From Leifsonia sp. 71-9 (lineage in GTDB: Bacteria > Actinomycetota > Actinomycetes > Actinomycetales > Microbacteriaceae): DNA of 64,000 bases. The notes beneath the pieces were generated by a model, which saw only the letters and a list, made by a program, of their open reading frames with translations, had not been told where the DNA came from and ran no database searches. Shown in pieces: positions 50,258 through 58,453 of the stretch (within the stretch, counting starts at the first letter, position 1; the number at the start of each line of letters is the position of its first letter). Position numbers and translations under genes: made by a program. The stretch is from positions 326,924 to 390,923 of the forward strand of contig NZ_MKVJ01000017.1 in assembly GCF_001898805.1 (NCBI RefSeq), written 5' to 3'.

Positions 50258-50409
50258 GCGGGCGGTGGACGCCGATGGCCGCACTCGCGTTGTTGCGGGT
50301 GCGGCCGTCGGGTGGAGCCTGCCCATTCCTAGGAGGCGCTCCGTGCCGGCGAGTGACCGCTCACTCGTCGGCGGCGCGGTGCCGGAAGAACAGGACGGCG
50401 ACCGCGGGT
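50258..50409. repeat. 152-bp conserved element, copy A
   Basis: 150 of 152 bases match 53164-53315; the only difference is GG versus TT after GTGCC. It contains two hairpins: GGCCGCAC...GTGCGGCC (8-bp stem) and CGAGTGA-CCGC-TCACTCG (7-bp stem), and a CCTAGG core. It lies between the GntR start and the Ig-repeat protein A stop. It may be an RNA 3' element, a regulator site or recombination remnant. Confidence 0.92.
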
Positions 50410-50425
50410 AGGAGAGTCGAGGGGT

Positions 50426-50457
50426 GGTGGGCGGACGCAGGGGTGTGTCCGCCCACC
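50426..50457 (-). terminator. Hairpin after Ig-repeat gene A
   Basis: GGTGGGCGGAC and GTCCGCCCACC form an 11-bp perfect stem with a 10-nt loop, 40 nt after the Ig-repeat gene A stop on the minus strand. Ig-repeat gene B has a similar one at 53334-53364. Confidence 0.75.
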
Positions 50458-50497
50458 GGGGTGACCCGGAACCGGGTCGATGTGGGGCTGATCGCTG

Positions 50498-52765
50498 CTA
50501 GTTGGTGCTGGTGGTGCGGCGGCGGCGGATCAGCAGGAACGATCCCGCAGCAGCCAGCAACGCCAGGCCGGCGCCCCCGGCGATGGCCGGGTCCATCAGC
50601 GGAGTGGACTCGTCGTCGCTGACCACGACGATGGCGCCGAGGTCGGTGCTGATCGGGTCCGCACCGGGGACGGTGTAGGTGATCCCGAGGGAGTTCGGAC
50701 CCTGCGGCAGACCATCGATCGGCGTAGACCAGTTGCCGTCGGCGTCGACCTCGGCCGAACCGATGGTGGTGCCGTCCTTGTCGGTGATGACGACGGTGGT
50801 GCCGGGGGCACCCTTGCCGGCGAACACGTCGCCGTTCTTGACGTCGGTCGACTCGGTCAGGTTCGGAGTGAGGACCTCGAACTTCGTGGTCGACTCGGTC
50901 ATCTCGTAGGTGTTGTCGGCGAGCTGGATGGTGTCGCCGTCCTTCGTGACGATCTCGATCGTCAGGTCGGTGTCACCGTTGGCCGGAGCCGGGGAGAGCG
51001 TGGTCGACCAGGAGCCGTCCGCGCCGACCTCGACGCTGCCGAGGACCTTGCCGGTGCTGTCCTTGATCACGACCGTGTCGCCCTCCACACCGTTTCCGGA
51101 GAACACGGTGTCGGGGGTGATGGTGCCATCGACGCCCGGGGTCTTCAGGCTGCGAGCATCCTCGGAGCCCTCCATGACCACGTTCGTGTCGGCCACCTTG
51201 TTGCCGCCGACCTCGATGATCAGGTTCACGTCACCGTTCTTCGGCGCCGGGTCCAGGGTCAGCGACCACTGGCCGTCGTTGCCGACGACACCCTCACCGA
51301 GGATGTTGCCGTTGCCGTCCTTGATGACGACCGTCTCGCCCTTGGCGCCGGTTCCGGTGAACACGGTGTCGGGGGTGACCGTCTCACCCTCGGCCGGACC
51401 GGAGTAGGCGGGAGCCTCGTCCGAGCCGGTCATCGTGATGGACGGGTTGGCGACCGTCTCGTCACCGATGGTGACGGTCAGGTTGTGGTTGCCGTTGATC
51501 GGCGCCGGGTCGAGCGTCAGCGACCAGGAGCCGTCGGCACCGATCTCGGTCTGGCCGAGGACGTTGCCCTTGCCGTCGGTGATGGTGACGGTCTCACCCT
51601 TGGTGCCGGTGCCGGTGAACACAGTGTCGGGGGTGACGGTGTCGCCGGTCTTCGGGCCGGTGTAGGCGTTGGGCTCCTCGGAACCGGTCATCACCAGGCT
51701 CGTGTCCGCGAGCTGCTCGGCGATGCCGTCCGCGCCGGTGATCTCGACGACGAGGTTCACATCACCGTTGGTCGGGACCGGGTTCAGCGTGGTCGACCAG
51801 TGGCCGTCGTCACCGACGGTGGTGGTGCCGAGCACGGTGCCCGCGCCGTCCTTGATGACGACGGTCTCGCCCTTGGCACCGGTTCCGGTGAACACGGTGT
51901 CGGGGGTGATGGCGCCGGAAGTGGGGCCGGTGTAGGCACGCGCCTCATCCGACTGCGTCATCGTATAGTTGCCGTCCGCCAGCGTGGTGGACTTGCCTTC
52001 GGTGTCGAGCGCGACGACCTTCAGCGCAACCGTTCCGTTGATCGGCGCCGGGTCAAGGGTCAGCGACCAGGTCTTGTCCGCACCGACCTCCGTGGTGCCC
52101 AGAGGCTTGCCGTCTTTGTCCAGAATGGTGATGACCGTGTTCTGCTTGGCCTGGCCGGTGAATACGGTGCCCGGCGTGATCTCCGAGTTCGGGAGGGGGG
52201 AAGTCAAGGTGGGTTCGGTCACTGCGGGAGTTGCCCATCCGGCGCTTACACCGAAGTTGCTGTTCTGGTTCATCGCCTGATATGTCACTACCTGAGGGGA
52301 GGCCTTGTTGGTGTAGTGCAGTAGGTAGGACGTGTTCCGGCTCATCCGGAAGTTGACACCGTTGTACTCGTAGCCGTTCCACTGCTGGTCGATGACCGTG
52401 TCGTTGCACGCGGACAGCCTGGTCGTGGTGTCATTCGCAGTGGTCCCGGCCAGGCATTTGCCGTTAGGACTGATCATCGGGCCCGTGCTGCCGGCGGCTG
52501 GATACTCCCAGATGGCAACATCTCCAGCAGCGAGCGCGCTCTCGACAGCCTCTTTGGTCATGTACTTCGTGTACGTGATCCCGTTTGCGTTGAGTGCTCG
52601 GTAGTCCGTGGGATTCACCAGCGGGCCGGAAAGCTGGGGGCCCGACGGCACGTACGTGGCCGCGCCGGCCGGTGCGGCGAAAGCGAACCCGGCGGCGGTG
52701 AGACCGAGAAGGGTTGCGCCGGCGACAGCGGCGCGCCCTGCTCTCTTCTTGAATGTGTTGTTCAC
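50498..52765 (-). CDS. Ig-repeat surface protein A with ricin-like N-terminal domain
   Basis: 755 residues. Signal peptide (about 1-36, RAGRAAVAGATLLGLTAAGF). A ricin-like N-terminal module follows (GKCLAG...LSACND...IDQQWNG). Six Ig-like repeats of about 88 residues come next, each with a pattern such as ITPDTVFTGTGAKGETVVIK and WSLTLDPAPINGD. The C-terminus is TPLMDPAIAGG, a hydrophobic helix and RRRR-TTSTN. This resembles a sorting signal without LPXTG or LAXTG. GTG 52765 is preceded by AGAAAG at 6 nt, as in gene B. Probably a cell-envelope adhesin. Confidence 0.85.
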   Translation of the reverse strand: MNNTFKKRAGRAAVAGATLLGLTAAGFAFAAPAGAATYVPSGPQLSGPLVNPTDYRALNANGITYTKYMTKEAVESALAAGDVAIWEYPAAGSTGPMISPNGKCLAGTTANDTTTRLSACNDTVIDQQWNGYEYNGVNFRMSRNTSYLLHYTNKASPQVVTYQAMNQNSNFGVSAGWATPAVTEPTLTSPLPNSEITPGTVFTGQAKQNTVITILDKDGKPLGTTEVGADKTWSLTLDPAPINGTVALKVVALDTEGKSTTLADGNYTMTQSDEARAYTGPTSGAITPDTVFTGTGAKGETVVIKDGAGTVLGTTTVGDDGHWSTTLNPVPTNGDVNLVVEITGADGIAEQLADTSLVMTGSEEPNAYTGPKTGDTVTPDTVFTGTGTKGETVTITDGKGNVLGQTEIGADGSWSLTLDPAPINGNHNLTVTIGDETVANPSITMTGSDEAPAYSGPAEGETVTPDTVFTGTGAKGETVVIKDGNGNILGEGVVGNDGQWSLTLDPAPKNGDVNLIIEVGGNKVADTNVVMEGSEDARSLKTPGVDGTITPDTVFSGNGVEGDTVVIKDSTGKVLGSVEVGADGSWSTTLSPAPANGDTDLTIEIVTKDGDTIQLADNTYEMTESTTKFEVLTPNLTESTDVKNGDVFAGKGAPGTTVVITDKDGTTIGSAEVDADGNWSTPIDGLPQGPNSLGITYTVPGADPISTDLGAIVVVSDDESTPLMDPAIAGGAGLALLAAAGSFLLIRRRRTTSTN

Positions 52766-52825
52766 AGTGAACTTTCTTCTTCGGGTTGTGTCCGGCTCGC
52801 GAGCCGGAGGTGGGGATCGCGAGCT

Positions 52826-53062
52826 CTAGGACTGCGCGCTCGCGTGCGCTGTGGGGCGTTCGCATTGCAGGCGTTCGCCTCGGGATGGTGTCGTCTCGGG
52901 CGAGGCTCGATTCGAACTCGGCGGCGACACGAAAAGCTAACCATTGCGCAAAGCCAACATTTCAGAGTGCCGTTGCGCATTCGGTAGTTGCGGAAGGCTG
53001 ATTACGCAGCCGCGGGAAAAGTCCAGTAGGTGAGACCCGGGGAACTCAGCGTTTCAGCGAGC
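52826..53062 (-). promoter_or_regulatory. Promoter and conserved leader of Ig-repeat gene A
   Basis: TGAAAT (complement of 52960-52965), 18-bp spacer and TTAGCT (complement of 52936-52941) match the region before Ig-repeat gene B base for base at the hexamers. The 5' leader is then about 160 nt and contains CTAGGACTGCGCGCTCGCG (from 52826), conserved 21 of 23 with 55978-56000. An upstream box (53004-53030) and GAACTCAGC (53042-53050) are also shared. Confidence 0.65.
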
Positions 53063-53097
53063 GCGTCAGCCGTAGGCACAGGCCGGGCCGAGCCGCG

Positions 53098-53166
53098 TCA
53101 GCGTCGGGCGCGTCCCGGCGGCGGAGTGTCGATGCGGTCCACCGCATCCCGGAGCCGGTCGTAGCG
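53098..53166 (-). pseudogene. MarR gene 3' remnant
   Basis: Minus-strand translation gives RYDRLRDAVDRIDTPPPGRA then RR and a stop. From the D before RLR it aligns without gaps to the last 20 residues and stop of the intact MarR protein (ERLREAVDRIDNPATGSSRR), 13 identical. The DNA shares TGTCGATGCGGTCCACCGC exactly. No upstream part of the gene is present; the fragment abuts the 152-bp element copy B. It is what remains of a duplicated MarR gene. Confidence 0.75.
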
Positions 53167-53315
53167 GGCGGTGGACGCCGATGGCCGCACTCGCGTTGTT
53201 GCGGGTGCGGCCGTCGGGTGGAGCCTGCCCATTCCTAGGAGGCGCTCCGTGCCTTCGAGTGACCGCTCACTCGTCGGCGGCGCGGTGCCGGAAGAACAGG
53301 ACGGCGACCGCGGGT
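53164..53315. repeat. 152-bp conserved element, copy B
   Basis: Second copy of the element at 50258-50409, 150 of 152 identical, located just past the Ig-repeat gene B hairpin. Its left edge joins the MarR remnant. Same hairpins and CCTAGG core. Both plus-strand frames are open across it, so a small peptide cannot be excluded, but conservation at all codon positions argues for a DNA/RNA role. Confidence 0.92.
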
Positions 53316-53333
53316 GTGGAAAGTTGTGGGTGT

Positions 53334-53364
53334 GGTGGGCGGACGCTGAGAGCGTCCGCCCACC
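53334..53364 (-). terminator. Hairpin after Ig-repeat gene B
   Basis: GGTGGGCGGACGCT and AGCGTCCGCCCACC form a 14-bp perfect stem with loop GAG, 27 nt after the Ig-repeat gene B stop. It shares its outer 11 bp with the hairpin at 50426-50457. Confidence 0.8.
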
Positions 53365-53391
53365 AGGGTGACCCTTCGGGTCGGGGTGCTG

Positions 53392-55920
53392 CTAGTTGGT
53401 GCTGGTGGTGCGGCGGCGGCGGATGCCGATGAAGGCACCGGCAGCGGCCAGGAGCGCCAGGCCGGCACCCCCGGCGATGGCCGGGTCCATCAGCGGAGTG
53501 GACTCGTCGTCACTGACCACGACGATGCCACCGAGGTTGTTGCTCACCGGCTCCTCACCCGGAGCGGTGTAGGAGATGGTCAGGTTGTTCGGGCCATCCG
53601 TCAGACCGCTGAGGGGTGCCGACCAGTTGCCCTGGTCGTCGACCTCGGCATTTCCGACCGTATTGCCGTCCTTGTCCATGATGACCACGGTGGAGCCGGG
53701 CTCGCCCTTGCCGGTGAACACGGTGCCGTTCTTGATCGCGCCGCTGTCCTTGGCCAGGTCCGGGGTGAGGACCTCGAACTTCGTGGTCGACTCGGTCATC
53801 TCGTAGGTGTTGTCCGCGAGCGTCTCGGTCTTCCCGTCCATGCCGGTGATTTCGATCACCAGGTCGGTGGAACCGTTGTTCGGGACGGGCGAGAGAGTGG
53901 TGGACCAGGTGCCGTCGGCGCCGACCTCGGCAGAACCCAGGACGGTGCCGTTCTTGTCCTTGATCTCCACCTTGTCACCGATGTTGCCGGTGCCGGAGAA
54001 CACGGTGTCCGGAGTGATCGCGGTGCCCGCGGCCGGGGAGGTGAGCGCACGCTCCTCGTCCGAACCGGTCATCGTCACGTTCGTGTCCGCGACCTTCTTG
54101 TCACCGACGGTGACGATCAGATTGACGTCGCCGTTCTTCGGCGCCGGGTCCAGGGTCAGCGACCACTGGCCGTCGTCCCCGACAGTCGTCTCACCGAGCA
54201 CGTTGCCCGCACCGTCGGTGATGACGACGGTCTCGCCCTTGCCACCGGTTCCGGTGAACACGGTGTCCGGGGTGATCGTCGCACCATCGGCCGGGCCGGA
54301 GTAGGCGGGGGCCTCGTCGGAGCCGGTCATGGTCACGTCGACGTCGGCGACCTTCTCGCCGTTGATCTCGATGACGAGGCTGACGTCGCCGTTGATCGGC
54401 GCCGGGTCCAGCGTCAGCGACCACTGGCCGTCGTTGCCGACGGTAGTGGTGCCGAGGACGTTGCCCTGGGCGTCCTTGATGACGACGGTCTCGCCCTTGC
54501 CGCCGGTTCCGGTGAACACGGTGTCGGGGGTGATGGTGTCGCCGGACTGCGGGCCGGAGTACGCGGGGGCCTCGTCGGAGTCGGTCATGGTGACGGACGG
54601 GTTGGCGACCGTCTCGTCACCGATGGTGACGGTCAGCTCGTGGGTGCCGTTGATCGGTGCCGGGTCGAGCGTGAGCGACCACTGGCCGTCGGCACCGATG
54701 GTGGTGCTGCCGAGCACGGTGCCCTGAGCGTCGGTGATGGTGACCGTCTCACCCTTGGTGCCGGTACCGGTGAACACGGTGTCCGGGGTGATCGTCTCGC
54801 CGGCCTTCGGGCCGGTGTACGCGTTCGGCTCCTCCGAACCGGTCATCACCAGGTTCGTGTCCGCCAGCTGCTCGGTGATCTCGTCCGCGCCGGTGATCTC
54901 GACGACGAGGTTCACGTCGCCATTGGTCGGGACCGGGTTCAGCGTCAGCGACCACTGACCGTCGTTGCCGACGGTGGTGGTGCCGAGGACGTTGCCCGCG
55001 CCGTCCTTGATGACGACGGTCTCGCCCTTGGCACCGGTTCCGGTGAACACGGTGTCCGGCGTGATCTCCGCACCCGCGGCCGGGCCGGTGTAGCCGCGCG
55101 CCTCGTCCGACTGCATCATCGTGTAGTCGCCCTTCGCCAGCGGGACGGACTTGCCGTCCGTGCCGAGCGCGACGATCGTCAGCTCGTGGGTGCCGTTGAT
55201 CGGCACCGGGTCGAGCGTCAGCGACCAGGTCTTGTCCGCACCAGCGGTAGCACGACCGATCAGCTTGCCGTCCTTGTCCAGGACGGTGATGACGGTGTTC
55301 TGCTCCGCCTGACCGGTGAACACCGTACCGGGGGTGATCTCCGAATTCGGGAGGGGCGACGTCAGCGAGGGGGCGACCTGCGCGAGCTCGTCGGACACCT
55401 GCAGACCGTAAGCGAAATCGGTGTACCAGGAAACGTCGTCGATGGTTTGCGACTTGAGCGTGTTGACGTCCGCGAACAGCGCACGCCCCGTCGCCGACCG
55501 GTTGTGCAGGGTGAACTTGGTGCCGGTGGACCCGAACCACTTCTGGGCGATCGCGCTGTCGTCGCACGGAGCCATCGTGTTGTTCAGCGGGCCGGTGCCG
55601 GCGGCGCCCACCAGGCACTTCCCGTCGAGTGAGATCTGGCCGACCTCGCCCTTACCGGGATAGGTCCACAGGGCGACGCTACCGTCTGCGACGCGGGCGG
55701 GCAGCTCGGCCGCCGCGAGGAGGTCGAACACGAGCCCGGTCGACTTCAGGGGGTTTGCCATCCCCGCGTACACGGTCGTGGAGAGGGGCCCGGTGATCAT
55801 TCCGTCGCCCTGGGCCGCGCTGGCCGGTGCGGCGAAGGCGAGGCCGGCGGCCGTGAGGCCGAGGAGGGTGGTGCCGGCGACGGCGGCGCGCCCTGCTCTT
55901 TTCTTGATTGTCTTCTTCAC
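53392..55920 (-). CDS. Ig-repeat surface protein B with ricin-like N-terminal domain
   Basis: 842 residues, paralogue of protein A. Same signal peptide (KKRAGRAAVAGTTLLGLTAA), ricin-like module (GKCLVGAAGTGPL...PCDDSAIAQKW), then seven Ig-like repeats (one more than A; the extra one is a YSGP-ITPDTVFTGTGGKG unit), and the same C-terminus (DESTPLMDPAIAGGAG, helix, RRRRTTSTN). The N-terminal module differs most between paralogues, suggesting different ligands on a common stalk. GTG 55920 with AGAAAG at 6 nt. It follows the lectin-like gene on the same strand after a 300-bp leader region. Confidence 0.85.
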   Translation of the reverse strand: MKKTIKKRAGRAAVAGTTLLGLTAAGLAFAAPASAAQGDGMITGPLSTTVYAGMANPLKSTGLVFDLLAAAELPARVADGSVALWTYPGKGEVGQISLDGKCLVGAAGTGPLNNTMAPCDDSAIAQKWFGSTGTKFTLHNRSATGRALFADVNTLKSQTIDDVSWYTDFAYGLQVSDELAQVAPSLTSPLPNSEITPGTVFTGQAEQNTVITVLDKDGKLIGRATAGADKTWSLTLDPVPINGTHELTIVALGTDGKSVPLAKGDYTMMQSDEARGYTGPAAGAEITPDTVFTGTGAKGETVVIKDGAGNVLGTTTVGNDGQWSLTLNPVPTNGDVNLVVEITGADEITEQLADTNLVMTGSEEPNAYTGPKAGETITPDTVFTGTGTKGETVTITDAQGTVLGSTTIGADGQWSLTLDPAPINGTHELTVTIGDETVANPSVTMTDSDEAPAYSGPQSGDTITPDTVFTGTGGKGETVVIKDAQGNVLGTTTVGNDGQWSLTLDPAPINGDVSLVIEINGEKVADVDVTMTGSDEAPAYSGPADGATITPDTVFTGTGGKGETVVITDGAGNVLGETTVGDDGQWSLTLDPAPKNGDVNLIVTVGDKKVADTNVTMTGSDEERALTSPAAGTAITPDTVFSGTGNIGDKVEIKDKNGTVLGSAEVGADGTWSTTLSPVPNNGSTDLVIEITGMDGKTETLADNTYEMTESTTKFEVLTPDLAKDSGAIKNGTVFTGKGEPGSTVVIMDKDGNTVGNAEVDDQGNWSAPLSGLTDGPNNLTISYTAPGEEPVSNNLGGIVVVSDDESTPLMDPAIAGGAGLALLAAAGAFIGIRRRRTTSTN

Positions 55921-56220
55921 AATGGGCTTTCTGTTCGGGTTGATGCTCGGCGCACGGCCGAACGGGGACCACGAGCGCTAGGACTGCATGCTCGCGTGCG
56001 GGGAGGGGATCGGGTCGGGTGTGCAGAGACGCCGCGAGACGATCCAGCCGTCCATCGCGTGATCGGTATCAGCGGCGGCCTGTCGCCGCTCGCTGTAATG
56101 CCGGAAAAAAGCTAATCATTTCCAAAGACCAAAATTTCAGCATCTCACTGCAATTTCGGTAGCGAGAAGGCGCGGCCTACGCAGCCTGCGGGAGAGTCCA
56201 GTAGCCGACAGCCGACGAAC
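55921..56220 (-). promoter_or_regulatory. Promoter and conserved leader of Ig-repeat gene B
   Basis: This 300-bp gap holds no gene. TGAAAT (complement of 56134-56139), an 18-bp spacer and TTAGCT (complement of 56110-56115) form the likely promoter, giving a leader of about 180 nt. The 23-nt box 55978-56000 and the upstream box 56178-56204 (ending GAGAGTCCAGTAG) match the region before Ig-repeat gene A. Confidence 0.65.
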
Positions 56221-57792
56221 TCAGCAGTTCGGAGAGCGCGTGGTCCGCTCCCATCGAGGCCCCGCGGCCGCGAGCAGCGCGCCGAGGAGCGCGATCGCGA
56301 TGCCCGCGCCGAGCACCCCGCCGCGCGATGACGATCCGCTGTCGGCCAGTGCCGCCGTCCCGGAGGGCGGCGTGGGCGCGACCAGCGTCACGGTGGCGGA
56401 GGCGGGATCCGAGGTGACTCCCGAGCCGTCCGGGGCGGCGCCCGTCGCGGTCGCCGTATTGACCACTGTGCCGGCTGCGGAGTCGGCGGCCGTGACCGCA
56501 TAGCTCCCGGTGCAGGTCGTCGACGCGCCGGGTGCGAGCGAGGTCTGGGCGCAGGACACCTCGCCGATCCGCGGATCCTGGATCGCGATGGAGTCGACCG
56601 CGGTCCCTCCCGTGTTCGTCACCGTGAAGAGATAGCGGACGATCGTGCCCGCCACCGCGGGGATCGGCCCCGGGGTCTCCACGGCCTTGGTCAGCGAGAG
56701 GGCGGGCAGCGGCGCGAGCGCCTGCACGCGGAGCGTCCGGATGAGGTGGACGTCGGTGAAGAGCCCGGTCGAGGCCGCGAATCCGAGCTTGTAGGTCGTC
56801 GGAACCGGCTGCGGCGCGGGGAACGACAGCACCTGCTGTGCGCCGGCGCCGTCGTTGAAGTCGATCGAGACCGTGACCGTCGGATCCGGCGACGGCGTCA
56901 CGTCGATGGTCACCGTGCGCTTCGACGGCTCGAGCAGAGCGGCCGCCGTCGCGGCATCGGTGCCGGGCGGGAGGCTGGTGAGCGGCCCCTGCGGCTGACC
57001 GGGCAGTGACGACGGCCACGGTCCCGTCGTCGTGAGGTTCGGGGTGGTCGCGGTGAGGAAGCAGTAGCCCGTCGTGCCGTCGCCCGGCCCGCGGACGGTG
57101 ACCATGTTCGCCCCGGGAGCGGGGACGTAGAAGGCTGTCCCCGAGGGGGAGCGCTGCGCACAACCGTCGCCGCGGTGCTCCCAATCGCCGAAGTAATTGC
57201 CCAGCACGTCGAGACCGATGCCGAGGTAGCCGCCGTTCACGCCGGGGATCACGGTGCCGGCCGGGTTGTCGTCCGGCAGTTTCTGCGCGTAGCCGAGGCT
57301 GCCGCCGAACGCGCCCGGTGCGTCAAGCGCGACCGAGCCGTCCACCAGGAAGAACGAGATCCCGTCCGCCGGCGCCGGCGTCTGGGTTCCTCCGTACTGC
57401 CACTGCTCGAAGCTGATCTCGACACCCGTGGTCGAGGGGATCGGCTTCTCGGAGAGCAGCGCCCCGGCCTGGTCGTTCGCGGCGCCGGTCAGCTGGAGGT
57501 ACCCGTCCGGGGCGCCGCCGGCCGGGGGCACCGGCCCGACGCCGACCGCGGAGCAGCCGGTGAGGGGGTGCTCGCCGGGCGCCGCCGCGACCACCGGAGC
57601 GGCCCCCGTCAGGCAGGCCGAGCCATAGCCCTGGAACTCGGCGGCCACGCTCGCCCCCTGGAAGTCCTCGTCGATCAGCACGGGCCCGGAGGCCTGCGCC
57701 GTCGCTGCAGCGGCGGACCCCGCCGCGGCGCTCAGTCCGATCACGACGGCCAGAAGTCCGCCGAATCTCCAGGATCCCCGTCGAATGCGCAT
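56221..57792 (-). CDS. Lectin-like wall protein with DUF11-like domain and LADSG end
   Basis: 523 residues. Signal peptide (about 1-33), then an L-type lectin-like beta-sandwich of about 270 residues (IDEDFQGASVAAEFQGYGSA; EISFEQWQYGGTQTPAPADG; ISFFLVDGSV; GGYLGIGLDVLGNY). A DUF11-like repeat (LSLTKAVETPGPIPAVAGTI; TNTGGTAVDSIAIQDP) follows. The C-terminus is LADSG, a hydrophobic helix and basic tail, close to the LAxTG sorting signal but with Ser for Thr. It probably binds carbohydrate at the surface. ATG 57792 has GGGGAGG 7 nt upstream. Confidence 0.8.
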   Translation of the reverse strand: MRIRRGSWRFGGLLAVVIGLSAAAGSAAAATAQASGPVLIDEDFQGASVAAEFQGYGSACLTGAAPVVAAAPGEHPLTGCSAVGVGPVPPAGGAPDGYLQLTGAANDQAGALLSEKPIPSTTGVEISFEQWQYGGTQTPAPADGISFFLVDGSVALDAPGAFGGSLGYAQKLPDDNPAGTVIPGVNGGYLGIGLDVLGNYFGDWEHRGDGCAQRSPSGTAFYVPAPGANMVTVRGPGDGTTGYCFLTATTPNLTTTGPWPSSLPGQPQGPLTSLPPGTDAATAAALLEPSKRTVTIDVTPSPDPTVTVSIDFNDGAGAQQVLSFPAPQPVPTTYKLGFAASTGLFTDVHLIRTLRVQALAPLPALSLTKAVETPGPIPAVAGTIVRYLFTVTNTGGTAVDSIAIQDPRIGEVSCAQTSLAPGASTTCTGSYAVTAADSAAGTVVNTATATGAAPDGSGVTSDPASATVTLVAPTPPSGTAALADSGSSSRGGVLGAGIAIALLGALLAAAGPRWERTTRSPNC

Positions 57793-57888
57793 GCTCCGGC
57801 CTCCCCATCGCCCGGTCGCTGTGCGGTCAGGATAGCCGCGTGGCCGTCCGATGGGCAGGGGTGGCCTCGGGAATCGCGACAGGCCGGA

Positions 57889-58413
57889 TCAGCGCCGGGA
57901 GGAACCGGTGGCCGGGTTGTCGATGCGGTCCACCGCCTCCCGCAGCCGCTCGATGAACCGGACGACCGTCCTCGCCTCGTCCTCCGACAGCCCGGCGGCG
58001 ACGGCCACGAGCTCTTCGCGCACGTCGCCGAGGATGGCCTTCTGGGCGTCGTCGGTCGGGTGGGTCGGCACGATGATGAGGGCGTGTCGGTCGAACGGGC
58101 TCGGGATGCGGCGCACATGGCCGGCCTTCTCGAGCCGGTCGAGCAGCACGGTGATGGAGGAGCTCTGCACGCCCAGGTACTCCCCGAGCTCGCGCGGCCC
58201 GACGCTCACGCCGCGTTCGTTCGCGCGCAGGAGGTAGCGCAGCGCGGAGATGTCGTTCTCGCTCAGGCGCATCGCGTGCTCGGAGCGACGTTGCAAGGCG
58301 GTCTCGGCCTCGCCGTAGTCGCGGATGGCCTCCAGGACCGCGATGGCGCGCTCGCGATCCGCCTCGGGGCCGTGCCGGTGATGCGGCGCCGAACTCTGCT
58401 CGTCCGTCGTCAT
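57889..58413 (-). CDS. MarR family transcriptional regulator
   Basis: 174 residues with the MarR winged helix (LSENDISALRYLLRANERGV, LGEYLGVQSSSITVLLDRLE, GHVRRIPSPFDRHALIIVPT) between dimerisation helices. ATG 58413 lies 7 nt after TATCAT, and a perfect CTAGAC-C-GTCTAG palindrome (58437-58449) overlaps the -35. It is upstream of and co-directional with the lectin-like and Ig-repeat genes, so it may control the surface island. A 3' remnant of a second copy lies at 53098-53166. Confidence 0.87.
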   Translation of the reverse strand: MTTDEQSSAPHHRHGPEADRERAIAVLEAIRDYGEAETALQRRSEHAMRLSENDISALRYLLRANERGVSVGPRELGEYLGVQSSSITVLLDRLEKAGHVRRIPSPFDRHALIIVPTHPTDDAQKAILGDVREELVAVAAGLSEDEARTVVRFIERLREAVDRIDNPATGSSRR

Positions 58414-58436
58414 GGCATTGATGATAACCCCGGTCG

Positions 58437-58449
58437 CTAGACCGTCTAG
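58437..58449. promoter_or_regulatory. MarR operator palindrome
   Basis: CTAGAC-C-GTCTAG is a perfect 13-bp palindrome overlapping the -35-like TAGACG of the MarR promoter (TATCAT at 16-bp spacing, leaderless ATG 58413). It lies 4 nt from the stop of the next gene on the same strand, so it is well placed for autoregulation. Confidence 0.7.
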
Positions 58450-58453
58450 GGAA

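Noticed and set aside
50258..50409. Known riboswitch in the 152-bp element
   Set aside because: I could not match the hairpins or loops to any riboswitch class I know, and the element lies 3' of the surface genes.
53171..53371. 66-codon ORF inside the 152-bp element
   Set aside because: The element is conserved at all positions in several frames and has no ribosome site; a peptide is not supported.
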